Source: Chitinophagaceae bacterium UBA2791
Lineage (GTDB): Bacteria; Bacteroidota; Bacteroidia; Chitinophagales; Chitinophagaceae
Length of the DNA stretch: 64,000 bases
Reading direction: 5' to 3'
Assembly: GCA_002352105.1 (NCBI GenBank)
Contig: DEHV01000044.1
Location: 57,911 to 121,910, forward strand
Shown here: positions 26,297 to 34,192 of the stretch, in pieces
Position numbering within the stretch: the stretch's first letter is position 1
How the letters are laid out: every line of letters begins with the position of its first letter
The notes under the pieces: model-generated
What the model was told of the DNA's origin: nothing
What the model saw: the letters and a program-made list of their open reading frames with translations, nothing else
Databases searched by the model: none
Translations under genes and position numbers: made by a program

Positions 26297-26493
26297 GTGA
26301 CGATCTCCATCTTACTTATGTTCACCGGAGTTATTCTACTCATTACCGGCCTGCCGGATACCGATTTAGCGGTAATTATCGGCTGCATCCTTTTGCTTTT
26401 CATGCTGGGGATGAGATGGGCGTTTCAGGAATCTTTCCTGGGAAATGGAGATACGCTGAACATCAGCGCAATTTTCTTGCGATCACTCATCCT
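26297..26493 (+). pseudogene. Possible small membrane protein gene broken by an IS3 fragment
   Basis: From a GTG at 26297 the frame begins MTISILLMFTGVILLITGLP, with two hydrophobic helices up to about LLLFMLGMRWAF. Downstream of about 26494 the frame runs antisense through the IS3 remnant, so the original C-terminus is lost. No family recognised. It may also be a chance open frame. Confidence 0.3.
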
Positions 26494-26628
26494 GCTTAGC
26501 GCAAAGGCAATCTGCTGCTCGGTGAATTTTGTTTTCTTCATGACAACGTTCTTGTTTTTAAAAGTTAAGATTATTGCCCGAATTTTTCTAGTTTATCTGT
26601 GTCCGATTTTATGGGGGAGGTCAGTTCA
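26494..26628 (-). mobile_element. Remnant of an IS3-family insertion sequence (left end and start of orfA)
   Basis: Reading the minus strand from 26628, the sequence begins TGAACTGACCTCC and then has TCGGACAC, a typical IS3-family inverted-repeat end. An ATG at 26539-26541 opens KKTKFTEQQIAFAL, the conserved N-terminus of IS3 OrfA (the helix before its helix-turn-helix). After about 16 residues the match to OrfA is lost and the frame soon stops. No orfB or right end is present, so only about 135 bases of the element remain. Confidence 0.75.
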
Positions 26629-26815
26629 TTCATTTAAAGCAGGTGATTGTATATTCTTAGGTTGACCAGGGGTACGGGGCTCAATGATCTGCGGTTCCCT
26701 CCGTAAATAACGTTTTCTGTATATGCCCGATCTGGCGCTTTTTGTGAAGAATTACAGAATGTTAGGTTCCCTGAAAGTCCTGATGAGCGCGGGTTTTAGC
26801 GGGCGGTAAACTTTA

Positions 26816-26846
26816 TTTTGTGAATGTTGAGATTTAGGTAAATTTG
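26816..26846 (+). promoter_or_regulatory. Promoter of tRNA-Lys
   Basis: A TTTTG ending at 26820 and TAAATTTG at 26839-26846 (TAnnTTTG consensus) with an 18-base spacer place transcription start a few bases before the tRNA at 26862. Confidence 0.7.
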
Positions 26847-26861
26847 CGGTCCGGATAGATT

Positions 26862-26935
26862 GACTCCCTAGCTCAGTTGGTTAGAGCTACTGACTCTTAA
26901 TCAGTAGGTCCTGGGTTCGAGCCCCAGGGGGGTCA
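26862..26935 (+). tRNA. tRNA-Lys (anticodon CTT)
   Basis: 74 bases with a full cloverleaf: acceptor GACTCCC/GGGGGTC (one T-G pair), D arm GCTC/GAGC, anticodon stem ACTGA/TCAGT with loop CTCTTAA (anticodon CTT), and T arm CTGGG/CCCAG with TTCGAGC. Discriminator base A, no encoded CCA. It borders the AT-rich block that follows. Confidence 0.95.
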
Positions 26936-26941
26936 CTTCTT

Positions 26942-26979
26942 GGGACAAATCTGTTGTTTTCAGGTTTGTCCCTTTTTTT
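26942..26979 (+). terminator. Terminator of tRNA-Lys
   Basis: GGGACAAATCTG (26942-26953) pairs with CAGGTTTGTCCC (26961-26972), one G-U, then seven T. Confidence 0.88.
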
Positions 26980-27122
26980 GCCTTGTAATTTACTGGTATG
27001 CTGATAAATATGCGTTGACGCTGAATTTATCTTTGGGGTTCGATGTGGTGTCCGCTCCTAATTATCAATCTCAAGAAATCTTCGATTTATATTAATTCAA
27101 CACAATCTTTTTTCAAATAAAA

Positions 27123-27169
27123 TTTGCGTAGTCAAATAGCTACATTTATATTTGTAGTCAAATGACTAC
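27123..27169 (+). promoter_or_regulatory. Promoter with two ArsR-type operator palindromes
   Basis: TTTG at 27123-27126 and TATATTTG at 27147-27154 are 20 bases apart, fitting the Bacteroidota promoter. Two related inverted repeats overlap it. GTAGTCAAATAGCTAC (27128-27143) lies in the spacer. GTAGTCAAATGACTAC (27154-27169) is a perfect palindrome (GTAGTCA/TGACTAC) over the transcription start. The layout suggests self-repression by the ArsR protein encoded 4 bases further on. Confidence 0.75.
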
Positions 27170-27172
27170 GCA

Positions 27173-27493
27173 ATGAATTTAAGACGAGATGTATTCCAAG
27201 CCATAGCAGACCCGACAAGAAGGACTATACTTCTATTAGTCGCTTCTCAATCCATGACAGCCGGTGCAATAGCCTCTAATTTTGACACGGCAAGACCAAC
27301 AGTTTCAAAGCATTTACAAATTCTTACCGAATGTGAATTGCTTCAACAAGAGCAAGATGGCAGGGAAATCTACTACCACTTGAACGCAAAAAAAATGAAA
27401 GAAGTAGCAGATTTCATCGAGCCTTTCCGCAAAATGTGGGATGATCGATTTAACAAATTGGAAGCTGTCATGAAAAACTATAAAAACAAATAA
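27173..27493 (+). CDS. ArsR-family winged-helix regulator
   Basis: 106 residues. Winged helix with [19 protein letters not shown] and [19 protein letters not shown] (recognition helix) and a wing at [14 protein letters not shown]. It lacks the metal-binding cysteines of ArsR/SmtB sensors and belongs to the subgroup paired with AHSA1/SRPBCC proteins. It likely represses its own operon through the two palindromes directly upstream. First gene of an AT-rich block that differs in base composition from its neighbours. Confidence 0.92.
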   Translation: MNLRRDVFQAIADPTRRTILLLVASQSMTAGAIASNFDTARPTVSKHLQILTECELLQQEQDGREIYYHLNAKKMKEVADFIEPFRKMWDDRFNKLEAVMKNYKNK

Positions 27494-27497
27494 GAAA

Positions 27498-27962
27498 ATG
27501 GAACAGAAAACAAAAGTCAACGCCGAAGATGGCAAACAGGAAATTGTAATCACAAGAGAATTTGATTTGCCATTGGAATTGCTTTTTAAGGCTTATGAAG
27601 AACCTAAACTTTTTGAACAATGGATGGGAACCAAAGTGCTAAAAATGGAAAACAAAACACATGGATCTTATGCATTTGAAACATCATACAATGGGAGCGT
27701 AGTATTTCGAGCTAATGGAACAATACATGAATTTATACCAAATCAAAGAATCACTAGAACTTTTGAAATGGAAAACACGGCTTTTCCTGTTCAGCTAGAA
27801 TATCTGGAGTTTGAAAAGTTGACGGACGACACAAGCAGACTAACTATGCACATCGTATTTAAATCCACAGAATTCCGAAATCAACTTATGCAAATGCCAT
27901 TTGCCCAAGGTCTTAATATGGCACACAATAAATTACAGGAAATCGCACGCAAATTAAAATAG
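27498..27962 (+). CDS. SRPBCC / AHSA1-like protein
   Basis: 154 residues with the START-like AHSA1 fold: VITREFDLPLELLFKAYEEPKLFEQWMG at the N-terminus and FKSTEFRNQLMQMPFAQGLNMA at the end. Such proteins bind hydrophobic ligands, and are very often encoded directly after an ArsR-family regulator, as here (4-base gap). The ligand is unknown. Confidence 0.88.
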   Translation: MEQKTKVNAEDGKQEIVITREFDLPLELLFKAYEEPKLFEQWMGTKVLKMENKTHGSYAFETSYNGSVVFRANGTIHEFIPNQRITRTFEMENTAFPVQLEYLEFEKLTDDTSRLTMHIVFKSTEFRNQLMQMPFAQGLNMAHNKLQEIARKLK

Positions 27963-27968
27963 TGAAAT

Positions 27969-28409
27969 ATGAAAAAGAGAAATCCGCCTGCCGGACGGGC
28001 AAGCAAAATTATCTATTGGGTCGTAACAATATTCCTTTCGTTGGGAATGACCGCAGGTGGCGTCCAACAAATGCTACAAATCGGCGGCTATAATGAAATA
28101 GTAAGTTCTTTAGGTTATCCATTATACCTTTTAAGCATTCTTGGCGTATGGAAATTATTGGGCGTTGTTGCCATTCTTATTCCAAAATTTCCATTGTTGA
28201 AAGAATGGGCTTATGCAGGTTTTTTCTTTGCCATGTCGGGGGCGTTTATTTCACACGTAGTCGTTGGGCAATCTTTTACTGAAGCTGTTCCATCGTTGAT
28301 ATTGTTATCGGCAACCGTAGTATCTTGGTATTTCCGGCCGAATGACCGTAGACTTTTAATCAATCAAAATCATCTGCGAACATCGGTTTCTTCAAAGGAG
28401 CATTACTGA
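27969..28409 (+). CDS. DoxX-like membrane protein, C-terminus altered by a deletion junction
   Basis: 146 residues with four membrane helices, DoxX-like family (IIYWVVTIFLSLGMTAGGVQQM, YPLYLLSILGVWKLLGVVAIL). It is 6 bases after the SRPBCC gene, in the same operon. The normal end appears to be near FRPNDRRL. The last residues are read out of frame from the beheaded YdeI-like gene that follows, so a deletion seems to have fused the two genes. Confidence 0.85.
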   Translation: MKKRNPPAGRASKIIYWVVTIFLSLGMTAGGVQQMLQIGGYNEIVSSLGYPLYLLSILGVWKLLGVVAILIPKFPLLKEWAYAGFFFAMSGAFISHVVVGQSFTEAVPSLILLSATVVSWYFRPNDRRLLINQNHLRTSVSSKEHY

Positions 28410-28786
28410 CCAACAAACAAAAAATACTTCAACAGCAAGGAGACTTACAATCCGATAGGATTATAAAATTCACCAATTTAAACGACATCGAAAAAGTAAA
28501 AGATATTTTGAAAACCTATGTATTGGGAACTGTCGTCATAGAAGAAAGCGGAAAGAAAATAGCGTTTAGGAAAAACCCTGAGCTCATCCCAGACGAACTA
28601 TTGAAAGCATTCGAAGAGGATCTTGCATTCAAGAAATCTTTTTACGCCTTGACAGCAGGACAACAAGAGGGGTATGTCATTTATTTTTTACAACCCAGGC
28701 AACCCCAAACACGGATTGGAAGAATTGAAAAATGCAAACAGCAAATTTTTGATGGAATAGGATTGAACGACAAATATAGTTATTGA
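28382..28786 (+). pseudogene. Beheaded YdeI/OmdA (DUF1801-type) gene
   Basis: An open frame starting inside the end of the DoxX gene reads GFFKGALLTNKQKIL and continues through KIAFRKNPELIPDELLKAF, FYALTAGQQEGYVIYFLQP and RIGRIEKCKQQIFDGIGLND to a stop at 28786. These are the middle and C-terminal blocks of the DUF1801/YdeI-OmdA family. The N-terminal half (about 80-90 residues) is missing and there is no credible start; only a TTG at 28508 lies in frame. Best read as a fragment left by a deletion between it and the DoxX gene. Confidence 0.75.
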
Positions 28787-28822
28787 CGACTAAGAGTTCG
28801 AGTTTCGTGCCAATAGGTTCAC

Positions 28823-28857
28823 AAAAAGCCGCTTCTCATATAGAAAAACGGCTTTTT
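28823..28857 (+). terminator. Terminator at the end of the ArsR block
   Basis: AAAAAGCCG (28823-28831) pairs with CGGCTTTTT (28849-28857) around a 17-base loop. Confidence 0.65.
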
Positions 28858-28962
28858 CGTTTCTAAGGATAGGTTGGGAATAGCTGTGTTGCTGTTCGGG
28901 TTGTCGGAGACGGTATCATTGGGTTGCGACAATTTTTTAAATGCTACGCTTCATACGATCTA

Positions 28963-29625
28963 TCAGAACCTGAAGCCCACGCCTACCTTAAATACCCTGT
29001 TATAGGTCTCGGTCATATTGTTTTTATCAAGACGGGTGAGCCCATGGTCATATCCGGCATTGATGGAAATGCCATTGTCGAAAGTATAGGAGGCGCCGCC
29101 GACGATCCCAAGATCAGTTTTGTTGAACTGCCTGGTAATATCAATGTTGTTTTTGAACAGCGAGATGCCCAATAGTCCTGCATCAACCTTGAGGTCGTTC
29201 TTTACAAGATAGGAAAGCTGGGGACCGGCATAGAGCTGCAGGCCTTTTGCTAACTCTGCTTTGACGACCACCGGCACATCTATATAGTGCGACCTCACGG
29301 TAGCGCTTGCGCCTGCGGCGAGAAAATCGAGGTTCTTTCCGGTAAGTTGGCCGCGCATTTCATATCCTTTCTGCGTATAATAAACGCCTGGCTGGATAGA
29401 GAATACGCTTCCCAAAGGCATTTCAACAAACCCGCCTGCATAAATGCCATTAAACGGGCGCATTGCGACCATGCCATTAGAAAACTCCAAAAGATCATTG
29501 AGGTTCGCCATTGCGTCGCCTTTCCATCTTGCATTGCTTAAACCGGCGTTAAAGCCTGTTTGTAGTTGCGAAAAACCTGAGGTTCCTGCAGCCAATAAAA
29601 CGACAAGTGTAATAATCTTTTTCAT
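28963..29625 (-). CDS. Small outer membrane beta-barrel (porin-family) protein
   Basis: 220 residues. Signal peptide (MKKIITLVVLLAAGTSGFSQ), then alternating beta strands, with GVYYTQKGYEMRGQ, YIDVPVVVKAEL, LQLYAGPQLSYLVK and a terminal aromatic FRF, the pattern of the Bacteroidota outer membrane barrel family (PF13568 type). Probably an 8-strand barrel. Role unknown. Single gene on the minus strand. Confidence 0.88.
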   Translation of the reverse strand: MKKIITLVVLLAAGTSGFSQLQTGFNAGLSNARWKGDAMANLNDLLEFSNGMVAMRPFNGIYAGGFVEMPLGSVFSIQPGVYYTQKGYEMRGQLTGKNLDFLAAGASATVRSHYIDVPVVVKAELAKGLQLYAGPQLSYLVKNDLKVDAGLLGISLFKNNIDITRQFNKTDLGIVGGASYTFDNGISINAGYDHGLTRLDKNNMTETYNRVFKVGVGFRF

Positions 29626-29736
29626 AGCCTTGGTGAACGCGGGCTTTAAATTATCCGGTTCATATATTGGACTGGCGCTATGAAAAAAGTAAAATGGCTC
29701 AGCGAGAAAGCTTTGTTAAAGGTTAGCGAAATACCA

Positions 29737-30588
29737 TTATCCCTGCCTGTTATAGACAACGCTTGTCGGCATTGGAGCGGCTACCTTATTTTCATCGAAG
29801 GCTTTTTTGACCCGTTCCTGAACGCCGAAATAGACATCCCAATAGTCGGTCTGCGTCGTAAAAGGGCAAAGCGTCAGGGTTGTGATCCCGTCTGCTAGGC
29901 TGGATACGTTTACGCTTGGCGCGGGACTTTCCAATACTTTGGGATGGCTGCGCATCGCTTTTATGGCGACATCGCGGGCCTGATCGATATTAGCTCCCGC
30001 ATCAATTGCGATTGTCAAATCGACGCGCAGATTGCCGTGGGTGGTATAATTGGTGATCACGCCGGTGGATAATGCGCCGTTGGGAAGGAATACGGTTTTA
30101 TTGTCTTCGGTCAGCACTGTAGTACAAAATATGCCGATTTCAGTTACTACGCCGATGATGCCTTGCGCCTCGATCATGTCGCTTACCTTGAATGGCTTGA
30201 AGATCATGATCATGACGCCCCCGGCGAGGTTGCCAAGCGAACCATTCAGCGCCGCGCCGATGGCAATGCCCGCGCCTGCCAACAATGCGGCAAAGCTGGT
30301 GATATCAACGCCTATCATTCCTGCAATCGCCAGGAACAGCAGGATGCTTAGGGTAGCGCTGGTGAGCGAGAGCAGGAATTTCTGCAGGGATGCGTCAAAT
30401 TTTCGTTGGTTCAGCGATTTGCCAAGCATCCGCACCAGCGACCGGATGATCCAGGATCCGATGATATACACCAGGATCGCTCCCAGGATTTTGGGGGCGT
30501 ACGACACGGCCATGTCTGCTAGTTTGTCCAGCCAAATCGCGCTTTTTTCGATCGCGACCGTTGTTTCAGTAGCTTGAAGTAAGATCAT
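29737..30588 (-). CDS. Small-conductance mechanosensitive channel (MscS family)
   Basis: 283 residues. Three N-terminal membrane helices ending in the pore helix region (GAGIAIGAALNGSLGNLAGGVMIMIFKPFKVSDMIE), then the beta domain (GVVTEIGIFCTTVLTEDNKTVFLPNGAL) and the alpha/beta C-terminal domain. Length is close to the E. coli short MscS. It releases solutes during osmotic downshift in the inner membrane. Single gene. Confidence 0.94.
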   Translation of the reverse strand: MILLQATETTVAIEKSAIWLDKLADMAVSYAPKILGAILVYIIGSWIIRSLVRMLGKSLNQRKFDASLQKFLLSLTSATLSILLFLAIAGMIGVDITSFAALLAGAGIAIGAALNGSLGNLAGGVMIMIFKPFKVSDMIEAQGIIGVVTEIGIFCTTVLTEDNKTVFLPNGALSTGVITNYTTHGNLRVDLTIAIDAGANIDQARDVAIKAMRSHPKVLESPAPSVNVSSLADGITTLTLCPFTTQTDYWDVYFGVQERVKKAFDENKVAAPMPTSVVYNRQG

Positions 30589-30664
30589 GATTTAAGGTTC
30601 ATTGGTTATTTGAATCGATACATTTCCAACCTAAGGTAAAATAAAAACGAAAGATCATGTAATT

Positions 30665-30922
30665 CAAGTTGCCAGTTTACGGGCGCCAGAGTTGTATTTG
30701 AGAGCGAATCATGAAAGCTATACTCCATTTAAAAACGCCATTGCAGGAGCCGAAAGCCTGGGGGATCGCAGGAATGGGAGAATCCGGAAGAAGGCGTCAT
30801 TGTAGAAGGAAAGGAAGAGCCATATTCAACATCATACCGCTCAGATTATTGAACGGTTGAAAGCGGGAGGAATAACCGGTTTTTCCTGGCAGATCGACCA
30901 CAACCCGCCAGGGGAATGGTAA
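30665..30922 (+). pseudogene. Decayed gene fragment, unknown family
   Basis: Protein-like text is spread over three frames: VASLRAPELYLRANHES, then EWENPEEGVIVEGKEEPYS, then HHTAQIIERLKAGGITGFSW ending at a stop at 30922. Frame changes within 250 bases suggest a gene broken by small indels. Family not recognised; could be chance. Confidence 0.3.
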
Positions 30923-30947
30923 AAAATGCAGGATTAGCGGGCGGAGA

Positions 30948-30983
30948 AGCAAAAAAGCGTCTTTTGCAGACGTTTTTTTGCTT
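30948..30983. terminator. Hairpin/terminator in the decayed region
   Basis: AGCAAAAAAGCGTCT (30948-30962) is nearly symmetrical with AGACGTTTTTTTGCT (30968-30982), with T-rich sequence on the plus side. Could work in both directions. Confidence 0.65.
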
Positions 30984-31030
30984 TTTTAAACCCGGGTAAA
31001 CGGTCTCCCTGTCTTAATTGCGAATAAATT

Positions 31031-31279
31031 CCTGATATCGTAACGGAACAACAAGACATCCCTGTATTTTTACAACAGAAAAGATGCGTTTATTGGAAGT
31101 TTCTTCCGGCGTTATCTGCCGCTGATCCCGGAAAATTTGGCGTTGTTGAACAGCTGATAAAGATGGGCTATTCGCATATGCCTAAAGTATTCAAGGCGCT
31201 TTATTTCGGAAAGATGCGGCGCCGCTATTTAGTTGTGCCCCGGGCAATTGAAAACGTATATCCTCATATCCATAAATAA
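31031..31279 (+). pseudogene. Truncated coding fragment, unknown family
   Basis: An 82-codon frame without a start reads FLPALSAADPGKFGVVEQL, IKMGYSHMPKVFKALYFGKM and RRRYLVVPRAIENVYPHIHK before the stop. It looks like the C-terminal end of a soluble protein that has lost its beginning. I do not recognise the family. Confidence 0.3.
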
Positions 31280-31407
31280 CCGACCTTTTTATAATCAATT
31301 CCTATTGTTGGGTAACCAAAGTTCATTGTAGAATATGACGATCATATTCTCTCGGGCGGCGCAGGCAGGCTGAGGGTATGATCATTTTTCGAACCTGGAG
31401 AAATAAA

Positions 31408-34167
31408 ATGAAAACCAAGTTTTTTGTCCTCTTGTTTCTTGCTTTTTTTAGTCGCCATAGCGCGTACTGCCTCGTGGGACAGGCTGGGTTTTCAAATTAT
31501 CGTCAACCTATTTCAGTGACAGGAAAGATTATGGATGCCAGCGATTCTTCCATATTAGCCGGAGCCACGGTTTCCATCAGGGAATTGGGATTGGAGACCC
31601 TAAGCAGCGACGATGGCGTTTTTGTTTTCAAAACCGTTCCCAATATTCGTATAACCATTACTGTTGAATACAGCGAGTACCTTCCGGCAGAGATCGCGAT
31701 CAGCAATTCTTCGGTCCCTGTAAATATCTACCTGAAACGAAACTCAGTAGCGCTTACAGAGGTCGTGGTGATAGGCGTAGAAGACAACAAGGGAGGGGTG
31801 ACCGCCACCAGGATAAGCCGTAAAGCAATTGAACACCTGCAGGCGGCCAGTTTGCAGGAAGTCTTGCAACTGACGCCCGGCGCTGTTGTTACAAACCCTA
31901 GTTTTACCAATGTTACCAGGGCTTCCATCCGTCAACATGAACCTGATAACCTGGGATCCCTGGGCACGGCCATCGTTATCAATGGAGCTACTCTGTCCAA
32001 CAATGCCAACCTCCAGGCCATTAACACGGCCACATCCGGAGGAAGCGCGTCGTTTTCCACGTCCAGTGGATCCGGGGTGGACCTGAGGGCAATAACCGCC
32101 GACAACATTGAGTCCGTGGAAGTGATACGAGGCGTGCCATCCGTGGAATATGGCGACCTGCTTTCCGGCGCCGTGATCGTAAAAACAAAGGCCAGAAAGG
32201 AACCGCTTCAACTTAAAGCAAGATTCAATCCCGCTTTAACGCAGTTCTGGGCAGGGAAGGGATTGGAGCTAAATAAAAATAATGGCGCTTTGTTTCTTGA
32301 CCTGGATTACACGGAGAGTCTCGACAGCGAGATCAACAAATACAGGAATTACAGAAGGATAACGGGTTCCGCGCAATACAGCTGCGCTTTGGGCGCCAGG
32401 AAGATCTGGTTCAGCAATACTACGCTGGCTCTGGGATATGCCCGCGACAAATATGAGATGGATCCCGACTATATTGCAGACTCGGCTTCTAATTTTGCGC
32501 GCGACCTGTCGGTCAGGTTGTCGACCAATGGCGCCGTGAATTTCAACAGGAAATATTCCCGGAAGCTTGAATATGTGTTAAGCGCAAATTATACCGGCCA
32601 GGAGGGGTATCAGCAACAGCAATATACGGCCGATATAACGGCAGAATCGTACGCAACATTCAATACCGTTCGGGAAGTCCCCTATCTTCGATCGACCTAT
32701 ATGAGCAGGATGTGGGTAAGCGGTAAACCGCTTAACCTTAATGGAAGAGCATCCAATCATTTCTATTTCTTAACAGGCGGGCTTAACCATTCCGTTCTTG
32801 CCGGCATTGAGTATAAGATGGACGCCAACTACGGTTCCGGAAAAACCTTCACCCGTCCGCCCAGGAATACCTCGGGCGCCGCGTTCAGGGAAAGGGCCTA
32901 TAACGAAATACCCGCCCTCCACCAGGCAGGCATTTATATACAGGATAAGATAACAGGAAATATAGGAAATGCCAGATGGCAGCTGACCGCAGGGATCAGG
33001 TATGATAGGGTGCAACCGTTCGGGGGAGACTATAATTTGTCTGCCTTATCTCCCCGGATCAACACTACTTACAGGATACCGCAGGGGATTACGTTCAGGG
33101 CGGCATATGGGGTCACTTCCAAAGCGCCTACCTTGCTATATCTCTACCCTGAGAATGCTTATTTTGATTTCTATAGCCTGAATCACTACGCTACCAACCC
33201 CAACGAGCGGCTGGCCATTATTGCTACCAGGGTGTACAATTCACAGAACCGCGACCTGAAACTCACAAAGAATAAAAAATTTGAAATAGGCGCAGACATC
33301 GGTCTGAAAGCCATCAACCCGACCAGCAGATTATCTGTTACCGCCTATCATGAACATACGGCCGACGGATACAGCATGTCCACTACGCCGGGATCAGTGA
33401 AGTTTTCCAACTACCCGGTCTATACCGTTACAGAAAGACCGGCCGATCAAAAGCCTATCCTCAGCAGCACGGTGGGAACCAATACGAGGTTCATATCTTT
33501 CTTTATTCCTACCAATAATATCAACAGGTCTAACAGGGGAATAGAATTTGACCTGGACCTGGGGAGGTTCAATGCCATTAATACTTCTTTTAACATCAGC
33601 GGCGCCTATACGTATACAAAATCGAAGGCCAATGAGAACTACATTCTGCAACAGGATCTTGCAGGCAGGGTTACGACCCGGATCGGCGTGTTTGCTCCCG
33701 GCCGGGGAGCGATCAACGACAGGGTGATCACCACTATGCGGGCCATACATCATATTCCGCAACTAAGATTCATCATAACGCTGGTGGGACAGACGATATG
33801 GAAGGAGTCCCATCAATATATCGGGTATACTGCTTTGCCGGTCGGATACATACCGTTCGACAACGAGGGGAATGATCCTCAGATCGCGTACCTGACGCCC
33901 AAAGAAATATCGGAGATCGACCCGGTAATAGACGCAGACATCTATCTGAACATCAATGATGCGTATTTTGTAAAAGAAAGCTGGAAGCCGCTTTGGTTAT
34001 TCAACCTCAAGCTCACCAAAGAATTTAAAAGCGGATTGAACTTTTCCTTTTTCGCAAACAATTTTATAAACCATAGACCTTTGCAATCGGGAACAAGGTA
34101 CCCGAACGTGTTCACTAAAAGGAACATAGAGATCTTCTTTGGATCGGAGATCTCAATAAGGTTGTAA
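31408..34167 (+). CDS. TonB-dependent receptor
   Basis: 919 residues from the ATG at 31408; the ATG ten codons upstream would put basic residues before an already good signal peptide (MKTKFFVLLFLAFFSRHSAY). A carboxypeptidase-regulatory-like domain (VTGKIMDASDSSILAGATVSI) is followed by the plug (VEVIRGVPSVEYGDLLSGAV) and a 22-strand barrel. Not a SusC: it lacks the SusC length and a SusD partner. It would take up a ligand with TonB energy. The next genes encode a DUF4876 lipoprotein, a DUF6850 barrel and a gingipain-like protease, all same strand and closely spaced, so the cargo may be released by proteolysis. Confidence 0.93.
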   Translation: MKTKFFVLLFLAFFSRHSAYCLVGQAGFSNYRQPISVTGKIMDASDSSILAGATVSIRELGLETLSSDDGVFVFKTVPNIRITITVEYSEYLPAEIAISNSSVPVNIYLKRNSVALTEVVVIGVEDNKGGVTATRISRKAIEHLQAASLQEVLQLTPGAVVTNPSFTNVTRASIRQHEPDNLGSLGTAIVINGATLSNNANLQAINTATSGGSASFSTSSGSGVDLRAITADNIESVEVIRGVPSVEYGDLLSGAVIVKTKARKEPLQLKARFNPALTQFWAGKGLELNKNNGALFLDLDYTESLDSEINKYRNYRRITGSAQYSCALGARKIWFSNTTLALGYARDKYEMDPDYIADSASNFARDLSVRLSTNGAVNFNRKYSRKLEYVLSANYTGQEGYQQQQYTADITAESYATFNTVREVPYLRSTYMSRMWVSGKPLNLNGRASNHFYFLTGGLNHSVLAGIEYKMDANYGSGKTFTRPPRNTSGAAFRERAYNEIPALHQAGIYIQDKITGNIGNARWQLTAGIRYDRVQPFGGDYNLSALSPRINTTYRIPQGITFRAAYGVTSKAPTLLYLYPENAYFDFYSLNHYATNPNERLAIIATRVYNSQNRDLKLTKNKKFEIGADIGLKAINPTSRLSVTAYHEHTADGYSMSTTPGSVKFSNYPVYTVTERPADQKPILSSTVGTNTRFISFFIPTNNINRSNRGIEFDLDLGRFNAINTSFNISGAYTYTKSKANENYILQQDLAGRVTTRIGVFAPGRGAINDRVITTMRAIHHIPQLRFIITLVGQTIWKESHQYIGYTALPVGYIPFDNEGNDPQIAYLTPKEISEIDPVIDADIYLNINDAYFVKESWKPLWLFNLKLTKEFKSGLNFSFFANNFINHRPLQSGTRYPNVFTKRNIEIFFGSEISIRL

Positions 34168-34192
34168 CTATTCAAACTAAAAAAAAGTAAAA

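Larger units (their letters stand above)
26202..26861. other. Degenerate intergenic stretch before tRNA-Lys
   Basis: It holds a fragment of a small membrane protein gene (26297 onward), the IS3-family remnant on the opposite strand (26494-26628) and the tRNA promoter (26816-26846). I see nothing else coding. Confidence 0.6.
30589..31407. other. Long gap with decayed coding fragments
   Basis: About 800 bases without an intact gene. Two broken coding-like stretches (30665-30922 and 31031-31279) flank a strong hairpin/terminator at 30948-30983. The bases just before 31408 should hold the promoter of the TonB receptor operon, but no clear TAnnTTTG box is seen. Confidence 0.5.

Noticed and set aside
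26297..26665. A 122-codon hydrophobic open frame as an intact gene
   Set aside because: Its second half runs antisense through the IS3 remnant; only the first part could be a real gene fragment.
28796..28802. GTTCGAG, resembling the T-loop of the tRNA-Lys, as a possible attachment-site repeat closing an island
   Set aside because: Only seven bases match and the flanks differ from the tRNA 3' end, so it is not a convincing direct repeat.
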